In this document: in pieces, positions 1 through 11,659 of the stretch | How positions within the stretch are numbered: the stretch's first letter is position 1 | Layout of the letters: the number at the start of each line of letters is the position of its first letter | Assembly (NCBI GenBank): GCA_015680685.1 | Contig: MNCI01008099.1 | Location: 418,211 to 466,450 of the forward strand | Length of the DNA: 48,240 bases | Source: Gnetum montanum | Lineage: Eukaryota; Streptophyta; Gnetopsida; Gnetales; Gnetaceae | Direction: 5' to 3' | Position numbers and translations under genes: made by a program | Notes under the pieces: generated by a model | The model's input: only the letters and a program-made list of their open reading frames with translations | Databases searched by the model: none | What the model was told of the DNA's origin: nothing

Positions 1-720
1 CTATACACTAACTTATAGGGAGAATATCCAATAGGAAGTTTCCAAGTTGATCGATAGGTCCAAATAGCATCATTAAGTTTTGTGCTCCAATCCTTTCTAT
101 ATTTGCTAATGGTTCATGCTAATATTTTTGTAATCTCTTGGTTCATTACCTCTGCTTGACCATTGGCTTGGGGATGGTAAGGTGTTGTTAATTTATGTTC
201 TACCCCCAAGTGTTGCATTAATTTTCTAAATATGGCACTTGTGAAATGAGTCCCATTATTAGAAATTAGTGAACGCAACACCCCAAACCTATTTACAATA
301 TGTTGTTGTATAAATCTTATGGTAGTGAATGATGTGCAATCTATAACAACTATCACTTCAACCCATTTTGTACAATAGTCAACTACTACTATAATATACA
401 CTTTTCAGTTAGACATGGGCATGATGGAACCCATAAAATCAACACTCCATATGTTGAAAGGTTCTAATGGTTGAATCCACTATTGAGGAATTTCCATATG
501 AGTGATCATCCCCCCGTCATGTTTATAACATTCACAAGGCTTGACAAACTAGTGGACATCACTAAAGATTGTGGGCCAATAGTATCTTGCCATCAGGGTT
601 TTTATGGTTGTGCATCTCCTTGCATAGTGGCCTTTGCAAGGTCCTTCATGAGCATCTTGGAGAATGCACAGTTGATCTTCATCAAGGACACACTAATGGA
701 TCAGGCTATTGGCACACACC
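1..720 (-). pseudogene. Integrase of element C, partial
   Basis: The longest open piece is 401-114. It shows the integrase core: the first catalytic Asp in V-V-D-Y-C-T-K-W, then S-N-N-G-T-H-F where the family has S-D-N-G, so the second catalytic Asp is Asn, then H-P-Q-A-N-G-Q-A-E with the catalytic Glu. The frame continues to the window edge past a stop (K-L-N-D-A-I-W-T-Y-R, then Y-K-L-V-Y). Positions 480-720 hold the decayed zinc-finger part, matching the same stretch of element A. The Asp-to-Asn change alone would inactivate strand transfer. Confidence 0.85.
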
Positions 721-939
721 TTGTAAAGGTGTCCACTAATTTCCATGAAGTATTTGACCTGATGAAGAAATTGTTGCTTTTTCCTAAAATCCAAGTTTTG
801 TGGCATCTCTTAAGTGAGAAGATATGTAAGGATTCCATTATACCATATTTCTTTTTTAGGCATGTGTTCATTTATTTCTCTAATAAAGAGGAGTACATTT
901 GGAAATTGATCAGAGAGCAAGCTCTCCTCCTCTTTGTTA

Positions 940-2185
940 TCCCATCTTATGTGAGAAAGATGGTCAACAACCACATTCTAGGTCCCTTTTCTATCTACCA
1001 TAGTAAGATTGAATTCCTACAAGATCACAAGCCATCATATAACACAAGGGCTCACCATTGGCTTATTCATAAGGAATTGAATTGTACTGTGGTCCGTATG
1101 TACAAATATTTTGTAACCTAACACATAATGTCTAAACTTTTCTAGTGCATACACTACTACTATTAATTATTTCTCTGTGGTGGTGTAATTTAATTGTGTT
1201 CCCACAATGATTCAACTCATGTAGTGGATATAATATGGACATTTCTTATCATCCATCTATGTGAGTACGACTTCCAAAGCATAGTTAGATGCGTCCATCA
1301 TGATATGGAATGGTTTTGACCAATCAGGAGCTCATAGGATTGGTGTTTCTGTGAGTTTCTCTTTTAATTGTTGGAATGCATTTTTCACATTCCTTGGTCC
1401 AAATGAAAGGTGCATCTTTCTTTGTAAGTTCTACCAACAGTTTTGCAAACTTAGAGAAATTCTCAATAAAGCGTCAGTAGTAATCAATGTATCCAAGAAT
1501 GACCAAACATCTTTAATAGTCTCTAGTTGGCATGTTATTCCTTAGATGATCCTTATTTTCTCTAGATCTACCTTAATCCCTTTCTGTGAAATTTGGTGCC
1601 ATAGCATAATGCCTTCTTGGACCATGAGATGGCTCTTTTGCCAATTGAGTCATAGATTTATCTCAACACATCTCTTTTATACTTGCTCAAGTTGGTCCAA
1701 GGCTGGCTCAAATGTAGTCCATAGTTGGAGAAGTCATCCATGAAAAATTCAATACCACTAACAATTTTTTATTGAAAGATACTAAGGACCAAGCATTGAA
1801 ATGTTGTTGGGGCATTGCATAGGACAAATGGCATCTTACATTATGTAAAAGTTCCCCAAGGACTCATGAATGTTATCTTGGTTGGGTCTTCTAGTGTAAT
1901 TTGGATTTGGTTATAGCCACTATAACCATCCAAGAAACTATAATAACAATGCCTGAATATGGTGTCTAATACTTGATCCACAAATGACAATGGAAAATGA
2001 TCCTTAAATGTTGCCATATTTAACAACCTAAAGTCAATGCAAATCTGCCATTTACCAACCTTCTTTGGTACAATTACAAGTGGACTAACCCACTCACTAT
2101 CCACAATTGGATAGATAAACCCCACCTTCAGGAGTTGCTCTAGTTCCTCTTTAATGATTTTCTTCAATTTGGGATTTAGCTACCT
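940..2185 (-). pseudogene. Reverse transcriptase and RNase H of element C
   Basis: The RT piece 2167-1841 contains the palm motifs S-P-L-V-I-V-P-K-K, C-I-D-F-R-L-L-N and F-L-D-G-Y-S-G-Y-N-Q-I. The catalytic F-M-D-D-F lies near 1743-1725. RNase H follows in broken frames between about 1310 and 940: M-D-A-S-N-Y-A-L (first Asp), N-Y-T-T-T-E-K (Glu), H-T-D-H-S (second Asp). A linker matching element A lies at 940-720. Several stops and frame changes break the frame. The domains copy the element RNA into DNA and degrade the RNA strand. Identification is secure; a working enzyme is excluded. Confidence 0.85.
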
Positions 2186-2689
2186 CTATGACTGCTTTCT
2201 AGGCTTCATGGTTGAGTTAGTGTAGATTTGGTGCTGGCATATCCTTGGATCAATTCCTATTAGCTCTAGATATGACCAAGAGAAGGTTTTTGACCATTTA
2301 TTCACCACTTTCAACAACCTTTTTTTTATTCAAGAGCAAGTTTGACATTAATGATGACTGGTTTACCATTCTTTAAAAATGCATACTCCATTCCAACTAG
2401 TAAAGTTTTTAGTTCTAAGGGCTCTTTCTTGAAGTGATTACAGATCTCCAACTCTCCCAAACAATTATCATCATCTTAATTTGAGAGTTGGAAATGGACT
2501 TGTTCAATTTCATCCATGCCTTCATCATATGCACAAGATAAAGTCTCAGTTGGCTCCATGCATATTGTGCTGCTATTTGAATCAGCTATCAACTACTGGG
2601 TGCCCTCCTACTTTGTGGTTGCATTGTATAGACATCACTAAATATTAATTTCTTGTGCACACTAATTGCAAGCCTTAATTTATGTGCTT

Positions 2690-3190
2690 TTTATTGATCA
2701 AATATTTTGCACATAATTGCACCCATTATCATTGTTAGTGATGTATGGAATACACTTCTTCTCAAGTTTTCCCAACCCATTTTCCTTAGATATTTTGAAA
2801 GAGAGGTCCCTTATACCCATTTGTGCATTGACCATGCTTAACCATGTCCTTTCCATTATGATGGGGAAGTCACTTATGTAGTTATCCACGTTGATTACCA
2901 AAAAATTAGTAGGATAGGACCACCCACAAACTATGGTTACAATGTCCTCTAGTAATTCCAAAGGGATTGTAATCGACTGATCTACTAATTCTAAAAGGAT
3001 ATTGCTCTTCTTAAGAGGCGATAGGTTCCAGGCTCTGTATATGTCATGAGAGATGAGGTTAACTCTAGAACTAGAGTCAAGAAGAGCGTTGCATGGCTCT
3101 TTTCCAACAATCTATAGAAAGATGAGTGGACTTTCTAAATCAAATCTTTTTGTAGGAAGGTTGACAGCCTTGATCTATCTAGCGACAACA
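2690..3190 (-). pseudogene. Aspartic protease of element C, with spacer to RT
   Basis: The frame running down to 2698 shows L-L-D-S-S-S-R-V-N-L-I, equivalent to L-L-D-S-G-S in sister copies, so the Gly of the active-site D-S/T-G triad is Ser here. Next comes S-I-T-I-P-L-E, then D-F-P-I-I-M, the flap and C-terminal part of a retropepsin. The stretch 2690-2186 between protease and RT matches the linker of A and is mostly out of frame. The leader at about 3190-3207 resembles the proline-rich spacer upstream of protease in A at 12520-12545, and is then cut by the LTR at 3211. Confidence 0.75.
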
Positions 3191-3210
3191 TGAGTTAGCA
3201 TTATAGTGTG

Positions 3211-3774
3211 TGATGAGTGGCGAGGTACCCCTACACTCAACTATATGAATACAAGCGTCACACGCACGATCCAGTTGAACTCAACCAATGCAACGTTGCT
3301 GGGATTACCAGCCGCTATTCACTATTGGGATTACCAAGCATAACACACGTGCTCGAAGCGGTCGTACTGAATGCACTTAACTAGGAGTTAAGGGTTGAGA
3401 GAGATTTAATTAACTAATAAAGAATTTAAACATTTCACAATAATTAAAGTCCTATTTAGCTTAGTCCATGCACTGCAAGGTTTATCCAAAATTTCATCTT
3501 TATTTCCATACACAAACGTGTGCTCAAGTACAATATTTTCTCGAATAAAGATCCGTTCACTTTGGGACTCCTACTGTAGGCACATGGAAATTATTCTAAC
3601 TCTGGAATTAAAAAATGGTAAGAATTTAACTATGGTCTAGATCTAGATGGAGAAACAAGGGAGAGCTTCTTCTTATTTATAGATTTGGCGGTGCGATACG
3701 ATATCGCGTACGATACATCGCGTCTGCAATATAGTGTACGCAATATTGCAGCCCATGCGATATCGCATCCCATC
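3211..3774 (-). repeat. 3' LTR of element B
   Basis: The ends are T-G and C-A on the plus strand (tgatgagtgg ... cccatca). It aligns with LTRs at 9172 and 15065 but lacks about 230 bases in the middle: the join after ttgaactc near 3280 goes straight to aaccaatgcaac. A TATA-type box, CTATAAATAAGAAG on the minus strand, lies near 3668-3682. The U3 start holds palindromic repeats including the 12-base tgcgatatcgca. A partial tail of the same LTR family occurs at 9172. Confidence 0.85.
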
Positions 3775-3787
3775 ATACCCCCATGAA
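3775..3787 (-). other. Polypurine tract of element B
   Basis: The minus strand reads ATTCATGGGGGTA directly before the LTR start TGATGGG. This is the expected place and composition of the plus-strand priming tract, although only the G-run is strongly purine. Confidence 0.55.
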
Positions 3788-5720
3788 TGAATAAAAACCT
3801 GTCCTCAAGTTCCTTACAAAAATATTAGGAAGGTATGGGATTATTGACTTGAATGAAACTAATGGTGAATGGGATGACATGTGAATGGATCATCCTTATA
3901 GAACATGACAAAATTGGTGTTCATGACAACAAGAGTGAACACTTTATACATTTGACATTAGGCCTTATTTGGCAGCTGAGAGAAAAGAGAGAAGAGAAGA
4001 GAAGTTCTATTGCTGCCAATGCCAAGATTGCACCTTTCGTTGTCCATCCGTAAGCGCACCATCAATCTCATTCCTTGCATGACTGCTTCAGCACCAATCC
4101 ATTCTAGGTGTTTCCTCCAAATCCAATTCGTTGTTGTATGATTGCCATCTACACACACAACACATTTTTATATTAGTAAGGGTAAATGAATCACAATGCA
4201 ACTAATACCTTGCTTCAATGAAAGGTCCATTGGCTGAGTTGTGGTATGGTTGATTGTGGATTCTGGAGATATAATATTGGTGACTACCCGAGGTGTAGGG
4301 GTTTAGAGAAAAATCAAAAAAATTGGACTAGGACCCCCATGAATGAGAGCGAACCTTCGGTAGTGATAGAATGGAGAAAGAAGAGGAATAAGAAAGATGG
4401 AGAAAAAGAGACAACTATAACGTCGATGAAATGGATGTCAAGATGGAAATGAACAAAAAAAGTTGATTGCAAAAATGTTTAAGGGAAAGAAATTAACTGA
4501 TGTACCAAAGAGGAATGCCAGTGGATCCTCCCCAAAGTAGGCTCATGCCATTAATGCCTTAACATTCCCACATTCAAAGAGTCCATAGGCCCTAGAAATG
4601 TCATTTGGAGACAAGAGTTAAATTCTTAACCACAAGAATTTATCAAAAATAAAACAATACATCAACCAAAATATAGACTACTGATACAGCCAGCAATGAG
4701 GTGAACAATGGAGAGAAGGATGGAGAGAAGGGAGTTGAATGGAATCCCAAGAATAAGGTGGTGTTCAGCCCCTAGTGTATTTAATGATTAATGTGACTTA
4801 GAAGATCCCGTTCCAAGTCCAACCTCAACAAACCACATCTAGTGACTTTTCACTAATGCATTTGGCTAAACCATCCACTTGAAGTAACAAGAATGCTTCT
4901 ACCAAAGAGTCACCAACATTTAGATGAAGTGAAAGAGGAGATAGGAAGTGAGGAAGGGCTTTAGTTAGAGGGAACATTTTCATTTTAGTTCCATAACCAA
5001 TGCTTGTAGCCCGAATGATTATTTCTTCTAAGGGATGTGCTTTGAATTCTTACTATTTTTTTGTTTTTTTTTTGTTTTATTTTTTGCGTGAGAACCACAC
5101 CATGCAAAGACTTATTATTTTTATTTTTATTTTCTTAGCTTCCCAATAAGGTGGCAACGTCGAAATGGTAAGAAAAATCAAGAAGAAAATACCCAAGCAC
5201 CCAAGAGAATGGCCAACACAAATGCATCAAATCCCCTTGAAGTCACACCTTGTTCAATCTTTGAGTCCTTCTTTAGTTTGAGAAATGCCCAGTCATTGAT
5301 TTGTTATAGTTCTTATTATTGAGAAAGGGATTGTACAGTTCCAAGCCAAGAGAGACCATAGAAATTTGTGGATGTATGGATGAAGTGGACTCATTGCCTA
5401 TCATATCAAAAGAACCATACCTTAGTATCAACATCATATCTTGAAGGTAAAAACCAAACATTAGAAATCAATAGAAAAAAATTCATACCATCATTAGAGC
5501 ACTTGTTGGGTGACAAAATTAACAAAATAGATACTCACACACACACACAAAGAAATGAAAAAGTATAAACGATGTTGTAAAAAAAAAGAAGAGTTAAAGA
5601 AATTGTAAAACAAAAATGTGTAAAACAAAAACTTAAAAAGGAACTAAGGGCCTCAATTGATTAGCATAGGTGACTATCTCCCCCATGACTGAATTGAAAG
5701 GCAGAGATCCAACATAATGA
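3788..5720 (-). other. 3' noncoding region of element B
   Basis: This is not a gene. Read on the minus strand it aligns with the region after integrase in element D: 5110-4920 matches 17240-17440, and 5700-5660 matches 16555-16600. It includes T- and A-rich tracts near 5050-5130 and a short (CA)n run near 5535-5549. The short ORFs on both strands have no recognisable motif and are not conserved in D. Athila-type elements usually carry such a long segment between integrase and 3' LTR. The extra ORF found in D is not recognisable here. Confidence 0.6.
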
Positions 5721-5735
5721 GCATTTGTTTGAATT

Positions 5736-6470
5736 TCATAGAAGTGCCCAACTTCTCCCAATTGATGTTTTCAGGTTAAGAGTTGGAAGTTGGCAACGCT
5801 CATATTCCAATGTATCTATGCTCTCGCTGTGGGTGTAGGTTGTTCCCCCAGTTCGTTTCATGCATGTTGGTAGGTTGCTCTTTTGGTTAGCTATCAACCA
5901 CGTGGTATCCTCTTGTTGTGTGGTTGCTACATATAGGAACTTTTGTATGTTGGCTTCTTGGGCACACCGGTTGCATGCAGGAAATGCTGAGCATTCCTGT
6001 ACATCATCATCCTTTGAGTCATTGTATGTGATGCATGGAACCTTCTTCTTCTCAATCTTTCCATAAAATTTTTCCTTAGATATCTCCAGGGAAAGATTGT
6101 GGATTCCTAAGCATGTGTCTATTGTACTTAGCCATGCCCATCCCATTATTATTGGGAAGTCCCCTTTGTCATTGTTGACTTGGATCACTAGGAAGTCAGT
6201 TGGGTATGACCATCTACACACGATGGTGACAATGTCCTCAACCTGTTCCAAAGGAATAGTGATGGATTGGTCAGCCAGCTCTAAGCAAATTTTGCTCTTC
6301 TTGAGTGAAGGCAGGTTCTAGGCTTTATACATCTTTTGTGATATTAAGTTGACTTTGGAACCCGAGTCAAGAAGAGTCTTATGAGGTTCATTCCCAGTGA
6401 CTTGGAGGTAGATTAAGGGACTTCCAAGATTAGTAAGTTTCCTAGGAAGGTGGCCCACCTTTATCCAGAC
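5736..6470 (-). pseudogene. Aspartic protease and linker of element B
   Basis: The protease begins near 6440 with L-L-D-S-G-S-K-V-N-L-I (active-site Asp and D-S-G triad kept), runs through S-I-T-I-P-L-E-Q-V-E-D-I-V and D-F-P-I-I-M-G, and is open from 6251 to 5736. The C-terminal part is the Cys-containing linker that leads to RT in sister copies. Homology to A stops near 5725, where pol is deleted. A TAG lies between the triad and the open piece. It would mature Gag-Pol, but has no pol to mature here. Confidence 0.8.
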
Positions 6471-6474
6471 AGTG

Positions 6475-9026
6475 ATGGTATGTGTTAACATAACCATATG
6501 CGTTGAGCTCTATTATTGGTTTGAAGGGAGCTCTAAAGCCTTATGTGATGGAGAGGCGTTTTGGGGTTCAACCGCTTGTGGTTGTGAGAGATTGTTTGGG
6601 CTTTTGGTTCTAAAGAAAGGTCTTCTCTTTATATGGTTGTTAGAACCAGTAGTGGGTTGAAGGTTTATGACTCTTGTAGCATTGCATTGCCATGGTTGAG
6701 TGGGTAGTTCCCCTTGCATCGTTGGAGTGGGTGGTAGTGGAACTATCAACATAATATATGCGGATGGATTCAGAGGATGGTATGCATGTGGAGTGTCTCT
6801 TCCAGGAGAGGGAGTCCTAAAATACTCTTGAACTTAGTAGTGACATTGCGGGGTTGCGTGACCCATAGAGTCACTTGGAGAAACCAACTGCTGCACATAA
6901 TAGCCATATGGGTTTGTTACCGATAAGGGTATTGTTGTCTAGGCGGTGGAATCCCCCATGACTGTGGGTATTGCCACTGCTGGTTGGCTAATAGGTTATG
7001 GTGGAGTTCCACTTGGATGATACTTTAATGGTTGGTGGAACTACCTTGGGTTACCTTGGGGATAAGGTAATTGATGGGGTGCTTGTTGTTTGTTAAGTCT
7101 TGGGTTGAGTGCATACATCCTGGACTCTTGTAGATGTGAGATTATTGGGCAACATCCCTTAGGATGGTCATATTGGTAGATCTCACATCCACCGTCATTG
7201 TTCGTATCAAAATCCAAAATCTCATCGACGATAGTCATTTTCCCCTTACCCTTGTTACATGCATGGTCTGAGTCTCTCCTCTTTTTCTTATCATGGTCAC
7301 TACTTCGCTCCTTAGACTCTTCTACAATTTTTAAAACGGTTTCAAACCTACTGTCTAAGGAGTCCCACATTTGATCTACCTTAGCCGAAACTTTGGTTGT
7401 TAGCTTTTGAAGTGAAAAGGTTTTTCTATTCACCAACTCCTCAAGTGGTGACTCATCCTCTTCCTCATAGAATCTTACTCCCTTCTTTTGGAGGGAAGGA
7501 TTGCAGTTATACTCTTCCGTGCTTTCTCTTTTCCATATCTCTCCTTCTTCCTTAGCTAATTGCTTCAACAATCTATGAACTTCATGGGATCTAAGTTTAG
7601 ATAATCTCCCTTGCGCATATGTTCCAAGGGTTCTCCTAGTTTCATGTCTTAGCCCATCTATGAGGTGACGGAGTTGATCCCATTGTGTGTAACCATGGCT
7701 CGAGCAACAATGTAGCAATGCATAATATCGGCCCATGGCAGCATTCAAGGGTTCGTGATTACCCTGCTTCCATCCTTGGATCTACTTACATAAGTTGGAC
7801 ACTCTGGAGTACATTTGGTATTTATCATTAAACAATTCTAACATCGTACTCCATCTCCTAATGGTTTTCGGTTCTAAGGACTGATACTAGCTTTTTGCTT
7901 CCTTTATGAGTGTCCTAGGAAACAACTTTAACTTCTACCACTCATTTTCAATATTCTACAAGGAACAGGCATCATGGAATACCTGTAAGTGATTTTTCAG
8001 ATCAACATTGTATCCCCCCTCAAATCGTGGGATATTATTCATGTCTAGTCTCTTAATCCAACTATCTTTTTGGTGCCTTGTAGGTGTTCTAACGGCCTTC
8101 ATAATGTCTAACATACTTTGGGTGGCAAGTAGGGGTTCATTGTTGTCATCTCTATCATGGTGTCTATGATGCCTATGCGGTTCCCTAGTTTCCCTTCTTC
8201 CATGCCTAGATTCCCTAGAGTTTCCTTTTCCTCTTTCTCAACTCTCTCGTCGAGGTCTCTCATCTTACTTACCCTTATCCTCACGGTTGTGCTCTTTGTG
8301 ACTGCGTCCTGATGTGGAAGGAGAGGGTGAGTGATATAATGAAGGGGAAGAGGAAGGAGAACCATCGCCATGATGATGTTTCCTACCTTCCCTTTGGTGG
8401 CTATGGCCCCGATTATGATGACGATCAGAATGCTTGCCCTTATCATTTGTTTGTGTTCCCTCATTGAACATTTGGTGTTCATGGGCATCAGAACTAGGGT
8501 TGTGTATCGTGGAGCGAAGGTTTTGATACATCACCTCCTCACTATTGTTAGGAGGGGGAACATCAATTTTTGGGGAACCTATTGAAATAGGTTCACCACC
8601 CTTAATTTCTCTTATGATAGACAAAGCATTATGGGGTCCTTTGCCCTTTAACGATGTGTGATAACTCTCCTGCCATACGTCCCGTTGATGTTGCGCTGCT
8701 ATGGGATGGTAATCCCTTGTGTCTTAATCACATGCAACGTATTCAGCATATAGCTACATCATGTCTATCTATACAAGAGCACGAAGGAGCATGTTAGGGA
8801 CTGCCTGATCTGGGGGTAACACTATGTTACCTTGCAGGTCTCTCCAACGCAGTTGTTCATCCTCATGGAGGATAAAAGTAAAATTGGGTATATACTCATC
8901 ATGATGAGTATATACCACTCGATACTATTGAGGAACTGGCAGTTCTGGGTTACGTGTGTTAGACCGCCGACTATCTCTTGTGTGATCCCTAGGTGGTGAA
9001 GTGCTTTTATGAGAAGAAGAAGACAT
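6475..9026 (-). pseudogene. Gag of element B
   Basis: The start codon is at 9026 (M-S-S-S-S-H-K-S-T-S-P-P-R), conserved with element A at 14919, and lies about 125 bases inside the primer site. The N-terminal part contains Y-T-H-H-D-E-Y and R-W-R-D-L-Q-G-N-I-V-L-P-P. A basic, His/Ser-rich segment follows near 8490-8150 (H-H-H-G-D-G-S-P-S-S-S-P). The capsid-like domain is clearest at 7748-7041 (M-G-R-Y-Y-A-L-L-H, then L-R-H-E-T-R-R-T-L-G-T-Y-A-Q-G). A proline-rich spacer leads to protease at 6960-6475. Interruptions are mostly TAG. It would form the particle shell. Confidence 0.8.
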
Positions 9027-9150
9027 TGTTATCTTGTTCGTGTGCTATTGAACATTGTTTAAATTTTTTTCTGGTTAACCCTAATGGTTTATTTAACCTT
9101 CCCAATGATTTGGATAATTTCCTATGTTCTACTTAGCACACAAACAACTT

Positions 9151-9170
9151 AGTCCCTGGCAATGATGCCA
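9151..9170 (-). other. Primer binding site of element B (tRNA-Asp type)
   Basis: The minus strand, one base inside the LTR end, reads TGGCATCATTGCCAGGGACT. It fits the tRNA-Asp-complementary site TGGCGCCGTTGCCGGGGA known in Athila elements, with the differences at CpG positions changed to TpG or CpA. Confidence 0.75.
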
Positions 9171-9171
9171 A

Positions 9172-9785
9172 TGATGAGTGGTGAGGTACCCCTACACTTA
9201 ACCATACGAATAAGAGTGTTACACGTGCGATCCAGTCAAACTCCACAGACTAAGTGCCTACACGCCTTATGGAACACCTAAGGTTAATCAGTCATTGTCT
9301 TCCCAAGCTCACTTGTATTTGTCATGGTTGTATGGTTAAGTGAACTTGAGGTACATGATTTTTATATCTTTTATGTTTTATCGCCTATGCTAATGAGGGA
9401 AAGGATGAAGAGACTAAGTAACTTACTTTAACTAACTAAGCCTTAATTACCCTAGCATTAGTATCTATTCCCACTTTCCATTTCACACCCTAAACCAATG
9501 AAACACTACTGGGATTACCAAATGCTATTCGTTACTTCGATTACCAAGCGTAACACACGTGCTCGAAGCGATCGTACTGAATGCACTTAACTAGGAGTTA
9601 AGGGTTGAGAGAGATTTAATTAACTAATAAAGCATTTAAACATTTTACAATAATTAAAGTCCTATTTAGCTTAGTCCATGCACTACAAGATTTATCCAAA
9701 ATTTCATCTTTATTTCCATACACAAATGTGTGCTCAGGTACAATATTTGCTCGAATAAAGATCAGTTCACTTTGGGACTCCTATT
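9172..9785 (-). repeat. 5' LTR of element B, U3 start missing
   Basis: It aligns with the LTR at 15065 from its R/U5 end but stops at 9785, about 175 bases short of the U3 start. The TATA box and palindromic block present in the other copies are gone. The sequence continues without spacer into the integrase of element A, so a deletion removed both the LTR start and the adjoining part of A. Confidence 0.8.
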
Positions 9786-10283
9786 GGTGTAATGGGCCCC
9801 ATAAAGTATATTCCCAAAATGTCGAAGGGTTCTAAAGGTTGAATCCATTGTTGCGGACCCTCCATTCTAGTAGTCATTCCCACATCACGTTGGAAGCGCT
9901 CACAAGATTAGACAAATTGATGGGCATCCTGAAGTAATGTTGGCTAGTAATATCTTGCAAGTAAGATCTTAATAGCCATTCATCTCCCTGCATAGTGGCC
10001 CCCACAAGGGCCCTCATGAGGGTATGTACCATCAAAGCAAGCCATCAGGACACACTTTGTAAATTTGTCCATTGATCTCCATGAAGTACTTGGCTCTGTG
10101 AAGAAATTGTTGTTTCTTCCTAAATTCTAGCTTCTGTTGTGTTTGTTGAGTAAGGAGATAGGTGAGAATGCTACTATACCAGTTTGTTTTCATGGGTTGG
10201 TTATTCACTACACTGGCAAAGAAGGCCTCATCGGGAAAGTGATTAGACATTACATATTCTTCCTCTTTGCTGTCCCAGTGCAA
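9786..10283 (-). pseudogene. Integrase N-terminal part of element A, truncated
   Basis: The open piece 10283-10032 is the RNase H-integrase linker (H-W-D-S-K-E-E-E, then K-V-C-P-D-G-L-L). After it, a broken frame shows the zinc-binding part: E-G-H-Y-A-G-R, then S-C-E-R-F-Q-R in place of a C-x2-C-Q-R pair. Next are W-I-Q-P-L-E-P-F-D-I-L-G and F-M-G-P-I at the join. The catalytic core is deleted. Confidence 0.75.
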
Positions 10284-11460
10284 CCGAGATAAATGATCTG
10301 CAACTACATTCTCGATGCCCTTTCAATCGATCATCGTTAGATCAAACTCCTGTAGGATTACTAGCCATCATCTAATACGAGGGCTAACCATTGGCTTGTT
10401 CATGAGGAATTGGATTGCACTATGATCCATGTGGATGAACACTTTGTAACCTAACACATAGTTCCTAAACTTATCTAGTGCAAACACTATAGCCATTAAT
10501 TCTTTTTCTGTAGTTGTGTAGTTAAGTTCTACATCGGCAATACTACTACTTGCATAATGAATGTAGTAAGGATTTTTTTGATCATCTATCTATGTAAGTA
10601 AGGGTCCCAAAGCATAATTGGATGCATTGGTCATTATGTGGAATGGTCTGGACCAGTCAGGAGCTTGTAGAATGGGAGTTTCTACAAGATTTTTTTTCAA
10701 AGTCTGGAATGCTTGTTCACATTTCCTGGTTGGCTCAAATGGTACGTCCTTATTTGTTAGTCCTACCAATGATTTGGGAACCTTGAAGAAGTTCTTAATG
10801 AATCTCCTATAATAGCTAGTGTGTCCAAGGAATGACCGAATATCTTTGATAGTTTCTAGTTGACGAGTGATTCCTTGGACAACCCTAACTTTATTTGGGT
10901 CTACCTCTATTCCTGAATGTGAAACCCTATGCCCAAGTACTATGCCTTCTTGGACCATTAAATGGCTTTTCTACCAGTTGAGCCTTAAGTTAGTTTCTAC
11001 GCATCTTTTCAGCACTTTCTCTAATTGGTCTAAGGCTTGATCAAAACTTGTTCCATAAGTGGAGAAGTCATCCATAAATACTTCCACTCCGTTTCCTATC
11101 TATTGTTGGAATATTCTTAGAACTAGGCATTGAAACGTGGCAAGAGCATTGCACAAGCCAAATGGCATTTTTTAATATGCAAACGTTCCCCAAGGACTGG
11201 TGAAATTTGTCTTGGCTTGATCTTCTGGGGCTATCCGTATTTGGTTGTATCCACTATAGCCATCTAGAAAACTATAATAGAGATGCCCTGCTATGGTGTC
11301 TAAGACTTGGTCAACGAATGACAAAAAAAAGTGATCTTTAAATGTTGTCATGTTCAGCATCCTAAAATCTATGCACGTCCTCCATTTGCCTTCTTTTTTC
11401 GGCATGATCACCAGAGGGCTAACCCATTCGCTATCAGCAATGGGATATATGAACCCAGCC
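10284..11460 (-). pseudogene. Reverse transcriptase and RNase H of element A
   Basis: RT motifs in the piece 11411-11172 are C-I-D-F-R-M-L-N, F-L-D-G-Y-S-G-Y-N-Q-I and P-W-G-T-F-A-Y. V-F-M-D-D-F, the catalytic pair, lies near 11090-11070. The piece 10958-10590 contains L-G-H-R-V-S, V-D-P-N-K, F-L-G-H-T-S-Y-Y-R-R-F-I and the start of RNase H, where the first Asp is Asn (M-T-N-A-S-N-Y-A-L). RNase H continues to 10284 with T-T-T-E-K-E-L-M and H-M-D-H-S. Stops separate the blocks. Confidence 0.85.
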
Positions 11461-11659
11461 TTAAGAAGTTATTCTATTTCTTCTTTTACTACTTGCTTCA
11501 ATTTTTGGTTCAGTCACCTCTATGGTTGTTTTTCAGGTTTCATGGAGGGGTCAATGTAAATCCTATGCTGGCATATCCTTGGATCTATTCCAATTAATTT
11601 GGGATATGACCAAGAAAAGGATTTTGACCATTTTTTTATTACTTTCAGTAGTCTTCCTT

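Larger units (their letters stand above)
1..3210 (-). mobile_element. Element C: truncated Athila-like Ty3/gypsy pol
   Basis: Reading the minus strand from 3210 to 1, the order is protease, reverse transcriptase, RNase H, integrase, the Ty3/gypsy order. The left edge of the window cuts the integrase. On the right, the protease leader stops at 3210, where an LTR of another copy (element B) begins, so C has no gag, primer site or LTR here. Protein similarity to elements A and B is high, so all belong to one family. Stops and frame changes occur in every domain, and the copy is dead. The F-M-D-D-F polymerase motif supports the Athila branch. Confidence 0.85.
3211..9785 (-). mobile_element. Element B: Athila-like deletion derivative with two LTRs
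   Basis: In minus-strand order: 5' LTR 9785-9172 (start missing), primer site, gag, protease, then an abrupt join near 5720 to the 3' noncoding region, a polypurine tract and the 3' LTR 3774-3211. RT, RNase H and integrase are absent. The join fuses sequence equal to element A at about 11790 with sequence equal to element D at about 16555, so about 4 kb of pol is missing. Such a copy could move only with proteins from a relative. Its 3' LTR sits in the protease leader of element C. Its 5' LTR abuts the integrase of A through a further deletion. Confidence 0.75.

Noticed and set aside
471-1121. 216-codon plus-strand ORF
   Set aside because: It lies opposite the integrase and linker of element C; the minus strand carries the recognisable motifs and the plus product has none.
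3211-3774. Solo LTR
   Set aside because: A polypurine tract and the family 3' region lie directly to its right, so it is the 3' LTR of element B.
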